From positions 334,818-398,817 of the forward strand of contig NZ_LMIO01000001.1 of the NCBI RefSeq assembly GCF_001428745.1: a stretch of 64,000 nucleotides of DNA. The letters are read 5' to 3'. The translations under genes and the position numbers were made by a program. A model generated the notes under the pieces. The model searched no databases. It had not been told where the DNA came from and was given only the letters and a program-made list of their open reading frames with translations. Origin of the DNA: Leifsonia sp. Root227. Its GTDB lineage: Bacteria; Actinomycetota; Actinomycetes; Actinomycetales; Microbacteriaceae. Each line of letters opens with the position of its first letter. Position 1 is the first letter of the stretch. Positions 41,974 to 50,029 of this stretch are shown piece by piece.

Positions 41974-42762
41974 TCAGGCGTCCGTCGGGCGTCGACCCCG
42001 TTTCTCTTCTGTGGGGGGCGTGTTCCGTCCGAACTCGGACCAGAACGGGGGTGCGACGACGGTGAGCCCGCCGTCGACCACGAGCGTGTGGCCGGTGATG
42101 TAACCGGCGCCTGGGGATGCGAGGAAGCGCACGGCCTCGGCGATGTCGTCGACTGTGCCGAGCCTGCCGAGCGGGATGCGGGAGGTCATCGTGTCGAGGT
42201 CCGGCACGCCGTCGTGGCCATAGAAGTAGTGCAGGGAGTCGGTGTCGACGAGCCCGCCGTTCACCGCGTTCACCGTGATCCCGTCCCGGCCGAGCTCGGC
42301 GGCGATGTGTCTCGTCCACGATTCGACGGACGCCTTGTCGGAACCGATCGAGCCGTAGAGCGGGAACGCGCGGTGGCTGCCGTAGCTGGTGACGGCGACG
42401 ATGCGTCCCCCGCGTCCTGCACCGGACCGTTCGTCCCGCATCCGTTCTGCTGCGCGCTGGGCGAGGAGCACGAACGAGCGAACATTGGTCGCCCAGGAGC
42501 GTTCGAGGTTCTGCGCGCTCAGTTCGGTGAACGGTTTGAACGCGGACGCCGCCGCGCTGGCGACGAGGACATCGAGGCCGGAGCCGGGCGGGAACTCATC
42601 GTCGAAGAGACGGTCGATGTCCTCCAGGCTCTCCAGCTCCAGCCGGTGAGCTCGCGCGGAGCCGCCGTCCGCCGCGATCCGCGAAACGAGTGCCTGGGCC
42701 TCGTCTTCCGATCGGCGGTACGTGAAGACGACGTCGGCACCGTCTGCGGCGAGCGACTCCAC
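41974..42762 (-). CDS. Short-chain dehydrogenase/reductase, 5' end unresolved
   Basis: An SDR with NVRSF, the catalytic Tyr in YGSIGSDKASVESW (YxxxK variant YGSIGSDK, so the Tyr-Lys spacing is atypical), GGLVDTD and the C-terminal GYITGHTLVVDGG. The first standard start is GTG 42762, but the cofactor motif ALVTGGSRGIGRR lies just upstream (about 42768-42806) in the same frame, which stays open with high GC3 back to a TAG near 42946. No ATG, GTG or TTG exists in that stretch. So either a rare start codon is used, or a small indel has separated the true start. The given coordinates miss the cofactor site and should be seen as a minimum. Confidence 0.65.
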   Translation of the reverse strand: MESLAADGADVVFTYRRSEDEAQALVSRIAADGGSARAHRLELESLEDIDRLFDDEFPPGSGLDVLVASAAASAFKPFTELSAQNLERSWATNVRSFVLLAQRAAERMRDERSGAGRGGRIVAVTSYGSHRAFPLYGSIGSDKASVESWTRHIAAELGRDGITVNAVNGGLVDTDSLHYFYGHDGVPDLDTMTSRIPLGRLGTVDDIAEAVRFLASPGAGYITGHTLVVDGGLTVVAPPFWSEFGRNTPPTEEKRGRRPTDA

Positions 42763-42981
42763 GATCCGGCGGCCGATGCCGCGCGACCCGCCGGTGACCA
42801 GCGCCCTGCGCGCTGGCGCGCGATCATTCGCGTTCTGCGCTCGGTTGGCGCGGTCGTTCGTGCCGTCAGTGCCGGCGGATCGGGTGTCGTTCGTCGTCGC
42901 TCCCGCTGAGTGAAGATGGGTCGTCGCGATGCTGCGTCGGCCAGTCTAGTCTCGGCGGAGGGTGCCTCCGCAACCGGCGGG

Positions 42982-43998
42982 TCAGACCGCGGGCTGCTGC
43001 TGCGTGATGCAGTGGATGCCGCCACCGCGGGCGAACAGCGGGCGTGCATCCACTGCCACGACGCGGCGGCCGGGGTATGCGTCGGCCAGGATCGCTGCCG
43101 CTTGGTCGTCGCGCTCGTCGCCGAAGCTGCAGGCGATGACGCCGTCGTTGACGAGCAGGTGGTTGATGTAGCTGTAGTCGGTCCAGCCGTCGTCGTCGCG
43201 GAGCGTAGCCGGCGCGGGGACCTCGATGATCTCGAGGGACCGGCCGGCCGCGTCCCGTGCCGCTTCGAGCGTCTCGCGGATCTCGCGCGTCACCGCGTGA
43301 TCGGGATGCGCCTGGTCCGTCTGAGTGTGCAGCAGCACCACGCCGGGCCTGGCGAACGCGGCGACGATGTCGACGTGACCGCGCGTGCCGAAGCGCTCGG
43401 AGTCGCGGGTGAGGCCGCGCGGAAGCCAGATGGTCGTCGTCGCGCCGATGGTGCGCTCGAACTCCGCCTCCACGTCGCCGCGGGTGATGCCGGGGTTCCG
43501 TCCAGGGTCCAGCTGGACGGTCTCGGTCGCGAGCACGGTGCCCTCCCCGTCGACGTGGATGCCGCCGCCCTCGTTCACCAGGGCGCTCGAGACGATGGAT
43601 GCTCCTGCCAGCTCGCCGACGACCTCGCCGATCCTCGCGTCCAGGTCCCACTGGGCCCAGTCCTGCGCACCCCAGCCGTTGAACACCCAGTCGACGGCGC
43701 CGAGACGGCCGTCGCCGACGACGAAGGTCGGGCCCATGTCGCGCATCCACGCGTCGTTGAGCGGCGCCTCGTGCACCTCGATCTCCCCCGACAGGTAGCG
43801 CGGGGCGATGGCGCGGTCGCGCGGGTCGATCACGACGGAAACCGGCTCGAACCCTGCCGCGGCGTTCGCTACGGCCGCCCAGGTGCTGCGCGCCTCCTCT
43901 GCGTCCTCTTCTGTGTCGCCGAGGGTGTAGCCGGCGGTCGGGAAGGCGAGCCAGGTGCGCTCGTGCCGCGCACCCTCGTGGGGCATCCGCCAACTCAT
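42982..43998 (-). CDS. aguA: Agmatine deiminase
   Basis: A 338-residue member of the peptidyl-arginine deiminase-like family. Expected blocks are all present: DAWMRDMGPTFVV, NEGGGIHVDGEGT, LDPGRNPG, GHVDIVAAF, YSYINHLLVNDGVI and catalytic Cys in GGGIHCITQQ. It turns agmatine into N-carbamoylputrescine and ammonia. Its ATG overlaps the stop of the amidase gene (ATGA), which performs the following step. Confidence 0.93.
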   Translation of the reverse strand: MSWRMPHEGARHERTWLAFPTAGYTLGDTEEDAEEARSTWAAVANAAAGFEPVSVVIDPRDRAIAPRYLSGEIEVHEAPLNDAWMRDMGPTFVVGDGRLGAVDWVFNGWGAQDWAQWDLDARIGEVVGELAGASIVSSALVNEGGGIHVDGEGTVLATETVQLDPGRNPGITRGDVEAEFERTIGATTTIWLPRGLTRDSERFGTRGHVDIVAAFARPGVVLLHTQTDQAHPDHAVTREIRETLEAARDAAGRSLEIIEVPAPATLRDDDGWTDYSYINHLLVNDGVIACSFGDERDDQAAAILADAYPGRRVVAVDARPLFARGGGIHCITQQQPAV

Positions 43999-44972
43999 CG
44001 GGTGGCCTCCGCTCCGAGCACGCCGTACGTGTCAGGGCGGCGCGTGGCGAGGAACGGGAACAGCTCCAGCCAGTCGCCGCGCTGCGGCAGGTCGAGGTCG
44101 ACGACGAGCACCGACTTCTCATCGCGCGGCGCCTCCGCCAGGATGCGGCCGTACGGGTCGCTCACGAACGACGAGCCGTAGAAGGTGTTGCCAGGGGTAC
44201 CGTCCGGTCTGGTCTCCGACCCTGTGCGGTTCGGGACGACCATGAAGGTGCCGTTGGCGATGCCGTTGCCGACGATCACCTGGCGCCAGAGCGGCTGCGT
44301 GTCGAACTCCGGATGGTCGGGCTCCGAGCCGATCGCCGTCGGGTAGACCAGCACGTCGGCACCCTGCAGGCTGTACGCGCGGGCGACCTCGGGGAACCAC
44401 TCGTCCCAGCAGGTCGGCAGGCCGAGACGGGCGGGAATGCCGGCGACCTCGTGCACGGGGTACGGCTGGTCGGCTGGACCGGCGCGGAAGTACTTGTCCT
44501 CGTAGTATCCGGCGGTGACCGGGATGTGCAGCTTGTGCGTGGTGGCGACGATCTCGCCGCTCGGGGCGACGATGATCGCGGTGTTGAGACCACGGCCGTC
44601 GTCGTCGCCGGTGCGCTGGTAGAGCGACGCGTGCACGTAGACGCCGTTGGCTGCGGCGGCGCGCGCTGCCCAGGTGCGGGTCGGACCGGTCGCGAGGTCT
44701 TCGGCGAGCACGTCGGCGCGTCCGTCCGGAAGCGTGTCGGCCGGGTAGCGGGAGAGCGTCAGCTCGGGGAGGAAGACGATCTGCGCGCCCTCCTTCGCCG
44801 CCAGGGCCACCGCACCGTCGAGCTCTGCTTCGAGCGCGGCGATGTCGGGCTGCCAGGCGTGCTGGACGACGCCGATGCGCAGGGGAGCAGCGTCGTCGCG
44901 GCTTCCCTGCACGCGGGCGAGGGAGGTGGGAGGGGTCGTCGCGCGGACGAGGGCGAAGGTCATCGTGGCCAT
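43995..44972 (-). CDS. aguB: N-carbamoylputrescine amidase (nitrilase family)
   Basis: A 325-residue carbon-nitrogen hydrolase. The Glu-Lys-Cys triad is in FLPELTLS, THKLHIP and PTCWDEWFPE, and the run QGADVLVYPTAIGSEP is diagnostic for N-carbamoylputrescine amidases. It yields putrescine, CO2 and ammonia. The first ~30 residues are extra compared with plant and Pseudomonas AguB, so the ATG at 44963 or an inner codon may be used. First gene of the leftward operon; a TetR operator stands in front. Confidence 0.92.
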   Translation of the reverse strand: MATMTFALVRATTPPTSLARVQGSRDDAAPLRIGVVQHAWQPDIAALEAELDGAVALAAKEGAQIVFLPELTLSRYPADTLPDGRADVLAEDLATGPTRTWAARAAAANGVYVHASLYQRTGDDDGRGLNTAIIVAPSGEIVATTHKLHIPVTAGYYEDKYFRAGPADQPYPVHEVAGIPARLGLPTCWDEWFPEVARAYSLQGADVLVYPTAIGSEPDHPEFDTQPLWRQVIVGNGIANGTFMVVPNRTGSETRPDGTPGNTFYGSSFVSDPYGRILAEAPRDEKSVLVVDLDLPQRGDWLELFPFLATRRPDTYGVLGAEATR

Positions 44973-44997
44973 CCGGTTTCTCGGGGAGCAGGTGCTA

Positions 44998-45016
44998 AAA
45001 CGAATAGTGTTCGTTT
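44998..45016. promoter_or_regulatory. TetR-type operator between aguB and tetR
   Basis: AAACGAA-TAGTG-TTCGTTT is a perfect 7-5-7 inverted repeat in the 86-base divergent space. Its right side abuts a TATTAT hexamer for the rightward gene. It is the likely binding site of the adjacent TetR protein and would control both directions. Confidence 0.6.
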
Positions 45017-45058
45017 ATTATGCACAGGAGACGTGAATGATGGAAGAGGGGCGCCGAG

Positions 45059-45700
45059 ATGCCGCGACCGACATCGCCGATCCTGAGTGCCGAGCGGATC
45101 GCAGACGCCGCCATCGACCTGGTCGACGCCGGCAAGCCGTTCGGCGTCAACGCCCTCGCGCGGCAACTGGGCGTCACGCCGTCGTCGCTCTACAACCACG
45201 TGGACGGCCGGGATGCGATCGTCGAGCTGATGCGCGGACGCCTCGCCGAGCGTGCGGCCATCGTCGTTCCTGCCGGGCTGGCGTGGGATGCGGTGGTCGA
45301 GTACGTGGTGCGGGAGCAGCGTGCGATGTTCGCCGCGCATCCACTGGTGCTGCCGCTGCTGGTCGGCAAGCCCGTCACCGATGCGCTGGTGCTCGGCTAC
45401 TACGAGGCGCTCGCCGAAGCGCTGCTTCGCGCCGGGTTCCCCGACGAGGACGTGCTGGTGATCGTCGCCATCCTGGATGCGTTCGCCCTCGGTTCCGGGC
45501 TCGACCTGTCGGCCCCTCCCGACGTGTGGCGGGCACAGTCCGGCACTGCTCTCGCCCGACTGGTCGAGAGCGGGGAGCTGGGAAGCGTCCGTGCCGATCG
45601 AGCGTTCGACCTCGGCGTCGAGCTGCTGATCTCCGCGCTGCGCGCCCGCCTCGCAGGGCATTCCAGCCCGGCGCTCCAACGCCCGCAAAGGCTTTCATAG
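45059..45700 (+). CDS. TetR-family regulator of the agmatine operon
   Basis: A 213-residue regulator. The N-terminal helix-turn-helix is FGVNALARQLGVTPSSLYNHVDGRDAIVELM, and the C-terminal region resembles the TetR_C-type ligand domain (LLVGKPVTDALVLGYYEAL). Divergent from aguB with a palindrome between, it most probably controls the agmatine operon. No good ribosome site is visible. Confidence 0.87.
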   Translation: MPRPTSPILSAERIADAAIDLVDAGKPFGVNALARQLGVTPSSLYNHVDGRDAIVELMRGRLAERAAIVVPAGLAWDAVVEYVVREQRAMFAAHPLVLPLLVGKPVTDALVLGYYEALAEALLRAGFPDEDVLVIVAILDAFALGSGLDLSAPPDVWRAQSGTALARLVESGELGSVRADRAFDLGVELLISALRARLAGHSSPALQRPQRLS

Positions 45701-45847
45701 CACAGGACCGGACCATAAAATTTGGCATTCGGCATGTAGGATGGCACCACGAGGCCGTGAGTGATCCGGCATCTCGTGCGGACGGATCGCCTGAACGGGT
45801 ACAGGCGCCGCCCGGATTACGCGAGCGTCCTAGCGCGCCGCGTCGGT

Positions 45848-45878
45848 GCCCCCAGCTGTTTCGGGTTCAGCTGGGGGC
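45848..45878. terminator. Terminator after tetR
   Basis: GCCCCCAGCTG and CAGCTGGGGGC form an 11-bp stem (12 with the flanking T-A) around a 9-base loop, followed by ATCTTT. It stands 147 bases after the tetR stop. The sequence between contains nothing else recognised. Confidence 0.65.
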
Positions 45879-45903
45879 ATCTTTCCGTCCCGCACCAAAA
45901 GAA

Positions 45904-45961
45904 CGAGCCCGGACTTCTTCAGGCGACACCCCGGAGGGCACCGTGAAGAAGTTCGGACTCG
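45904..45961. repeat. Dispersed inverted repeat, copy A
   Basis: Left arm CGAGCCCGGACTTCTTCA (45904-45921) and right arm TGAAGAAGTTCGGACTCG (45944-45961) pair at 16 of 18 positions. The same GAGTCCGGACTT arm with following GATGG occurs as a perfect inverted repeat at 51533-51593. Both copies stand where two genes converge, just beyond the stop of a leftward glycosidase or epimerase gene. Confidence 0.6.
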
Positions 45962-45980
45962 ATGGCTTCGGTGGATTGGA

Positions 45981-46904
45981 TCAGACGGCGCGGATCGTCC
46001 AGCCCGCGGTGGCGGAGGCGCCGGGGGAGAGGACGACGAGGTCCGTGCCGGAGTTGAAAGCGTCTGGCGGGCAGGTCATCGGCTCGACGGCGAGGCCGAT
46101 GCGGTCGGTCGCCGGATCGTCGGTGTCCGCGGTGTGCACCTGCACCCACGGGCACGCGCTGTCCCAGCTCATCGAGACCCCGCTGCCGTCGGCGGCGTGC
46201 AGCCAGACCGTCGCGGTGTCGGACTCGTCCCTCTGCAGCCCGGTGAACGCGTGGTCGATGAACGTGTCTTCGATCGGGCGCGGCACGCGGAAGTCGAACA
46301 CCCCGTCGCCCTCCGTCGCCACGTCGGCCAGGCCGACGGGGATGAGGCGGTCCTCTGTGACGGTGAGCACCGTCGCCGCGGGCAGGGTGAGAGTCCAGTC
46401 GTCCACGCGGCCGTCGCCCGCGACCAGGTACGGATGCGGTCCGGTGCCCCACGGCGCGTCATCGTGCCCGGTGTTGGTGGCCGTGACGGTGGTGTGCAGG
46501 CCGTCCTCGTCGAGCTCGAAGGTCACGACCACGTCGACGCGGTGCGGATATCCCGCCTGCGCCTCGACGGTGGCGGAGAAGGTGACACCGCTCCCCGAGC
46601 GCGCGACGGCGGCGAAGTCGAGCCAGCTCGCCAGGCCGTGCAGGGCGTGGCCGCGGCCCGGCTCCGTGAGGGGGAGCTGCTGCTCGATCCCGGCGAAAGT
46701 GTACCTCCCGTCGACCACGCGGTTCGGCCACGGGGCGAGCGTCGCCCCGCGATAGGCGGGCCGCACCTCGTCGGCGTCGAAGGGGACGATGAGCGGCCGG
46801 CCCTTGTACTCGAGGGTGCGCAGCGACGCGCCGACGGACGCGATGGTGGCGTGGTAGTCGCCGGCGGTCAGGCCGAAGTGCGTTCCGGAGATGGGGGTGG
46901 TCAT
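45981..46904 (-). CDS. Aldose 1-epimerase family protein
   Basis: A 307-residue galactose mutarotase-like protein. Markers are LAPWPNRVVDGRY, GHALHGLASWLDF (catalytic His), GTGPHPYL (second His), and the C-terminal Glu region IGLAVEPMTCPPDAFNSG. It interconverts anomers of an aldose. The ATG at 46904 precedes the conserved N-terminus. It lies alone between the TetR gene and PucR. Confidence 0.9.
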   Translation of the reverse strand: MTTPISGTHFGLTAGDYHATIASVGASLRTLEYKGRPLIVPFDADEVRPAYRGATLAPWPNRVVDGRYTFAGIEQQLPLTEPGRGHALHGLASWLDFAAVARSGSGVTFSATVEAQAGYPHRVDVVVTFELDEDGLHTTVTATNTGHDDAPWGTGPHPYLVAGDGRVDDWTLTLPAATVLTVTEDRLIPVGLADVATEGDGVFDFRVPRPIEDTFIDHAFTGLQRDESDTATVWLHAADGSGVSMSWDSACPWVQVHTADTDDPATDRIGLAVEPMTCPPDAFNSGTDLVVLSPGASATAGWTIRAV

Positions 46905-47043
46905 CCGTCCATTCTGTTGCACCGGATGCGTCCCCGCATAGCGGCAGGGATCGCGAGCGCTGCGCTGGACGTTGCGGCTGTGCTCCCGGCCCGGCAGCTC
47001 GGGCGACGTCGAGCCGTCCACCCCGCTCTTGTCATTCGTCGGA

Positions 47044-48579
47044 TCAGTCGCGCGAGCGCGTCGCGGCGCGCAGCGCGGCGTACAGGTCGGCGCGCGCCGC
47101 GAAGCTGCCCAGGTCGACGCCCAGGATGCGCTCCGCCTCGGCGACCCGTGTGCGGAGCGTGTGCCGGTGCATCCCGAGCTCGCGGGCGGCCACGTCGTAG
47201 ACCCCGTTGTGGTCGAGCCAGACCCGCAGGGCGCTGGGGAGGTCCTGGTCGGCGTCGGCGAGCGGGGCGATGGCGGCCGTCGCGACGGCGCGGGCGTCCG
47301 GGGTGTCCAGCAGGGCGAGCATCCCGCCTCCCGCGATGTCGTCGAAGCCGCGGAGCGGCCGGTCGGCGTCCGCACGCTCGCGCGCCGCCGACGCCTGCGC
47401 GAGAGCCGACGACAACTCCGTGAGGGGCCCAGCGGCGGAGATGCCGCCGCGGAGGTCGAACCGGGCAGCGAGCTCCGGCAGCCCGGACGGGGCGGCGTCG
47501 TCTTCGAGGACGACCAGGTCGTGTCCGTCGCGGGCGAAGAACAGGCCGGGCCGTGTCTCCAGCACGTCGGCAGCCGCCGCGATCGCGGTCCCGCCGAGCA
47601 CGGCGACGCGCACCGGCCCTGACGGCAGTGCACCGAGCACCGGCTCGGCCACCGTCTCCGCCAGCGCTCGGTCGCCGGCGAGCAGCGCGCGCCACACCGC
47701 CGTGCGCAGGCGGGCACGGGCCGCGTCGGTCGCTCTGCTCTGCTCGAGCGCGAGACCGGCCAGCGCGACGACGCCCGTGACCACCTGCTGCGCCGCCTGA
47801 TCGAGTCCCGCAGACCCGACCGCGAGCACACCGCGCAGACGTCCGGCCGCCCCGAGGGTCTGCAGCGCGAAGGTCTCGCTGCCGTCAGCGCTGCCTCCTC
47901 CATCGACGTCGGCGCCGCCGTCGGCTCCCGCCCCGCCGCCCCTGCCGCCGCCCGCGGTGCCCGCGGCACGGCGGCGGGCCCGCAGCAGCGGCTCGGCCGC
48001 CGCCGTGATCGCGTCGCGTTCGACCGCCGTGAGCGCACCGGCCGGATACGCCCTGTCCAGTTCTCCGTCCGCCCCCACCAGGGCGACGGGCCGCTCGATC
48101 TGGCGGGCGAGCTCCGAGAGCACGGCACCGAGCGCATCCGGTCGCAGCGCCGCCAGCGAAATGGCACGCGAGGCGCGGAGCGCCCAGGTGTTGCGCGCGT
48201 AGGTGTCCGCCGCCACCCGATCGGCCACGAAACGCGCGATGGCGATGAAGGGTGTGCGGTACGGCACCTCGAACAGCGGAAGCCCGAGCCGTGTGCACGC
48301 CTCGACCAGCGCATCAGGGGTCCCTGCGCGCACCACCTCGGTGCCGAAGCCGAGGCCCGCGATCCCGTGCTCGACCAGGCGGGACACATACGACTCCACC
48401 TCCCCTGGCTCTCTGGTGATGAGAAGCACCTGGCCGGGGGCGAGGAACGGCGTCGGGTCGTCGATGTCGGAGCTGTGCGCCCAGTGGATGCGCGCATCCA
48501 GTGCAGCAGACACGTTCGGGGTGAGGAGGCGCAGGCCGAGATCCGGCCTTGCGAGCAGCTGGGCGATGGTGGCGGGCAC
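47044..48579 (-). CDS. PucR-family regulator (probable GabR)
   Basis: A 511-residue regulator. The N-terminal PucR domain begins VPATIAQLLARPDLGLRLLT; the middle part has a Gly/Ala/Asp-rich insert of about 25 residues; the C-terminal helix-turn-helix is YDVAARELGMHRHTLRTRVAEAERILGVDL. It is divergent from gabT-gabD, the arrangement of the PucR-type GabR activator of GABA use in Corynebacterium. The GTG at 48579 was chosen for the family N-terminus with GGAG upstream. Confidence 0.85.
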   Translation of the reverse strand: MPATIAQLLARPDLGLRLLTPNVSAALDARIHWAHSSDIDDPTPFLAPGQVLLITREPGEVESYVSRLVEHGIAGLGFGTEVVRAGTPDALVEACTRLGLPLFEVPYRTPFIAIARFVADRVAADTYARNTWALRASRAISLAALRPDALGAVLSELARQIERPVALVGADGELDRAYPAGALTAVERDAITAAAEPLLRARRRAAGTAGGGRGGGAGADGGADVDGGGSADGSETFALQTLGAAGRLRGVLAVGSAGLDQAAQQVVTGVVALAGLALEQSRATDAARARLRTAVWRALLAGDRALAETVAEPVLGALPSGPVRVAVLGGTAIAAAADVLETRPGLFFARDGHDLVVLEDDAAPSGLPELAARFDLRGGISAAGPLTELSSALAQASAARERADADRPLRGFDDIAGGGMLALLDTPDARAVATAAIAPLADADQDLPSALRVWLDHNGVYDVAARELGMHRHTLRTRVAEAERILGVDLGSFAARADLYAALRAATRSRD

Positions 48580-48639
48580 GATCCACTCCGATCCGCCAGG
48601 CTGTCCAGCACTGGCGAACAGATTGTACACGGTGGTTAA

Positions 48640-48667
48640 TTGACGACGGGGTCGGCCTCCATACGAT
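48640..48667 (+). promoter_or_regulatory. gabT promoter, leaderless
   Basis: TTGACG (48640-48645) and TACGAT (48662-48667) are separated by 16 bases and match -35/-10 well. The ATG of gabT begins 6 bases after the -10, so transcription should start at the start codon itself. No ribosome site is present. Confidence 0.6.
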
Positions 48668-48673
48668 TCCCCC

Positions 48674-50029
48674 ATGACCATCCTCGACTCCTCTCCCACC
48701 GTCACCGGCGGCCCGGCTCTCCCGCAGGAGCGCAGGCTCGTCACCGCCATCCCCGGCCCAGAGTCGCGCAAGCGCGCAGAGCGCAAGGCGCAGGCCGTCG
48801 CGGCGGGCGTCGGCACCACCCTCCCCGTGTACACAGTCGCCGCTGGCGGCGGGGTGATCGTCGACGTCGACGGCAACTCGCTCATCGACTTCGGCTCCGG
48901 CATCGCCGTCACCGGGGTCGGCAATTCGGCTCCGCGCGTCGTCGAGGCCGTCACCGCGCAGGTGGCCGCGTTCACCCACACCTGCTTCACCATCGCGCCG
49001 TACGACTCATACGTCGACGTGGCAGAGGCGCTCAACCGGCTGACGCCCGGCGATCACGCCAAGCGCAGCGCCCTGTTCAACTCCGGCGCGGAGGCCGTCG
49101 AGAACGCGGTCAAGATCGCCAGGCACTACACCGGCAAGCAGGCCGTCGTCGCCTTCGACCACGCCTACCACGGCCGCACCAACCTCACGATGGGCCTCAC
49201 GGCGAAGAACCAGCCGTACAAGAACGGCTTCGGCCCGTTCGCTCCGGAGATCTACCGCGCCCCGCTCAGCTACCCGCTGCGCGACGGCGGGCTGTCCGGC
49301 GCCGAGGCGGCCAAGCGCTCCATCACCATGATCGAGAAGCAGATCGGCGCGGCCAACCTCGCCGCGATCATCATCGAGCCGATCCAGGGCGAGGGCGGCT
49401 TCATCGTCCCGGCCGACGGCTTCCTGCCGGCGCTCGCCGACTGGGCGGCAGCGAACGACGTCGTCTTCATCGCCGACGAGGTGCAGACCGGCTTCGCCCG
49501 CACCGGCACCATGTTCGCCTCCGAGCAGTTCGGCATCGTGCCCGACCTCATCGTCACCGCCAAGGGCATCGCGGGCGGCCTGCCGCTCTCCGCCGTCACC
49601 GGCCGTGCCGAGATCATGGATGCGCCGCAGCTCGGCGGCCTCGGCGGAACGTACGGCGGCAACCCGCTCGCCTGCGTCGCCGCGCTCGCCGCGATCGAGA
49701 CATACGAGACCGAGGACCTCGCCGCCCGTGCCCGCGCGATCGGCGCGATCCTGTTCGACAAGCTCGGCGCCCTGCGCGACGCCGACCCCCGCGTCGCAGA
49801 GGTCCGTGGCCTAGGCGCGATGGTCGCCATCGAGCTCGTCGACGAGAACGGCGAACCGGATGCCGCGCTCACCTCCAAGGTCGCGGCAGCCGTCCACGCC
49901 GCGGGCGTCGTGCTGCTCACCTGCGGCACGTACGGCAACGTCATCCGGTTCCTCCCGCCTCTGAGCATCCCGGACCACCTCCTCGTCGAAGGCCTCGACG
50001 TCGTTACGGAAGCACTGGTGAACGCATGA
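48674..50029 (+). CDS. gabT: 4-aminobutyrate aminotransferase
   Basis: A 451-residue class III PLP transaminase. Blocks: FNSGAEAVENAVKIAR, AYHGRT, EPIQGEGGF, IADEVQTGFARTGTMFA and the PLP lysine in VTAKGIAGGLPLS, all in the GabT form. It transfers the amino group of GABA to 2-oxoglutarate, giving succinate semialdehyde. gabD overlaps its stop (ATGA). Confidence 0.95.
   Translation: MTILDSSPTVTGGPALPQERRLVTAIPGPESRKRAERKAQAVAAGVGTTLPVYTVAAGGGVIVDVDGNSLIDFGSGIAVTGVGNSAPRVVEAVTAQVAAFTHTCFTIAPYDSYVDVAEALNRLTPGDHAKRSALFNSGAEAVENAVKIARHYTGKQAVVAFDHAYHGRTNLTMGLTAKNQPYKNGFGPFAPEIYRAPLSYPLRDGGLSGAEAAKRSITMIEKQIGAANLAAIIIEPIQGEGGFIVPADGFLPALADWAAANDVVFIADEVQTGFARTGTMFASEQFGIVPDLIVTAKGIAGGLPLSAVTGRAEIMDAPQLGGLGGTYGGNPLACVAALAAIETYETEDLAARARAIGAILFDKLGALRDADPRVAEVRGLGAMVAIELVDENGEPDAALTSKVAAAVHAAGVVLLTCGTYGNVIRFLPPLSIPDHLLVEGLDVVTEALVNA

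Noticed and set aside
42519..43049. A 176-codon minus-strand frame covering the SDR start, as the true SDR N-terminus
   Set aside because: Its frame does not contain the TGGSRGIG motif; only a one-base change would join its ATG near 42827 to the SDR.
45981..48611. One long minus-strand frame joining the epimerase and PucR genes
   Set aside because: The upstream part reads PucR in a wrong frame; the epimerase has its own ATG and conserved N-terminus at 46904.
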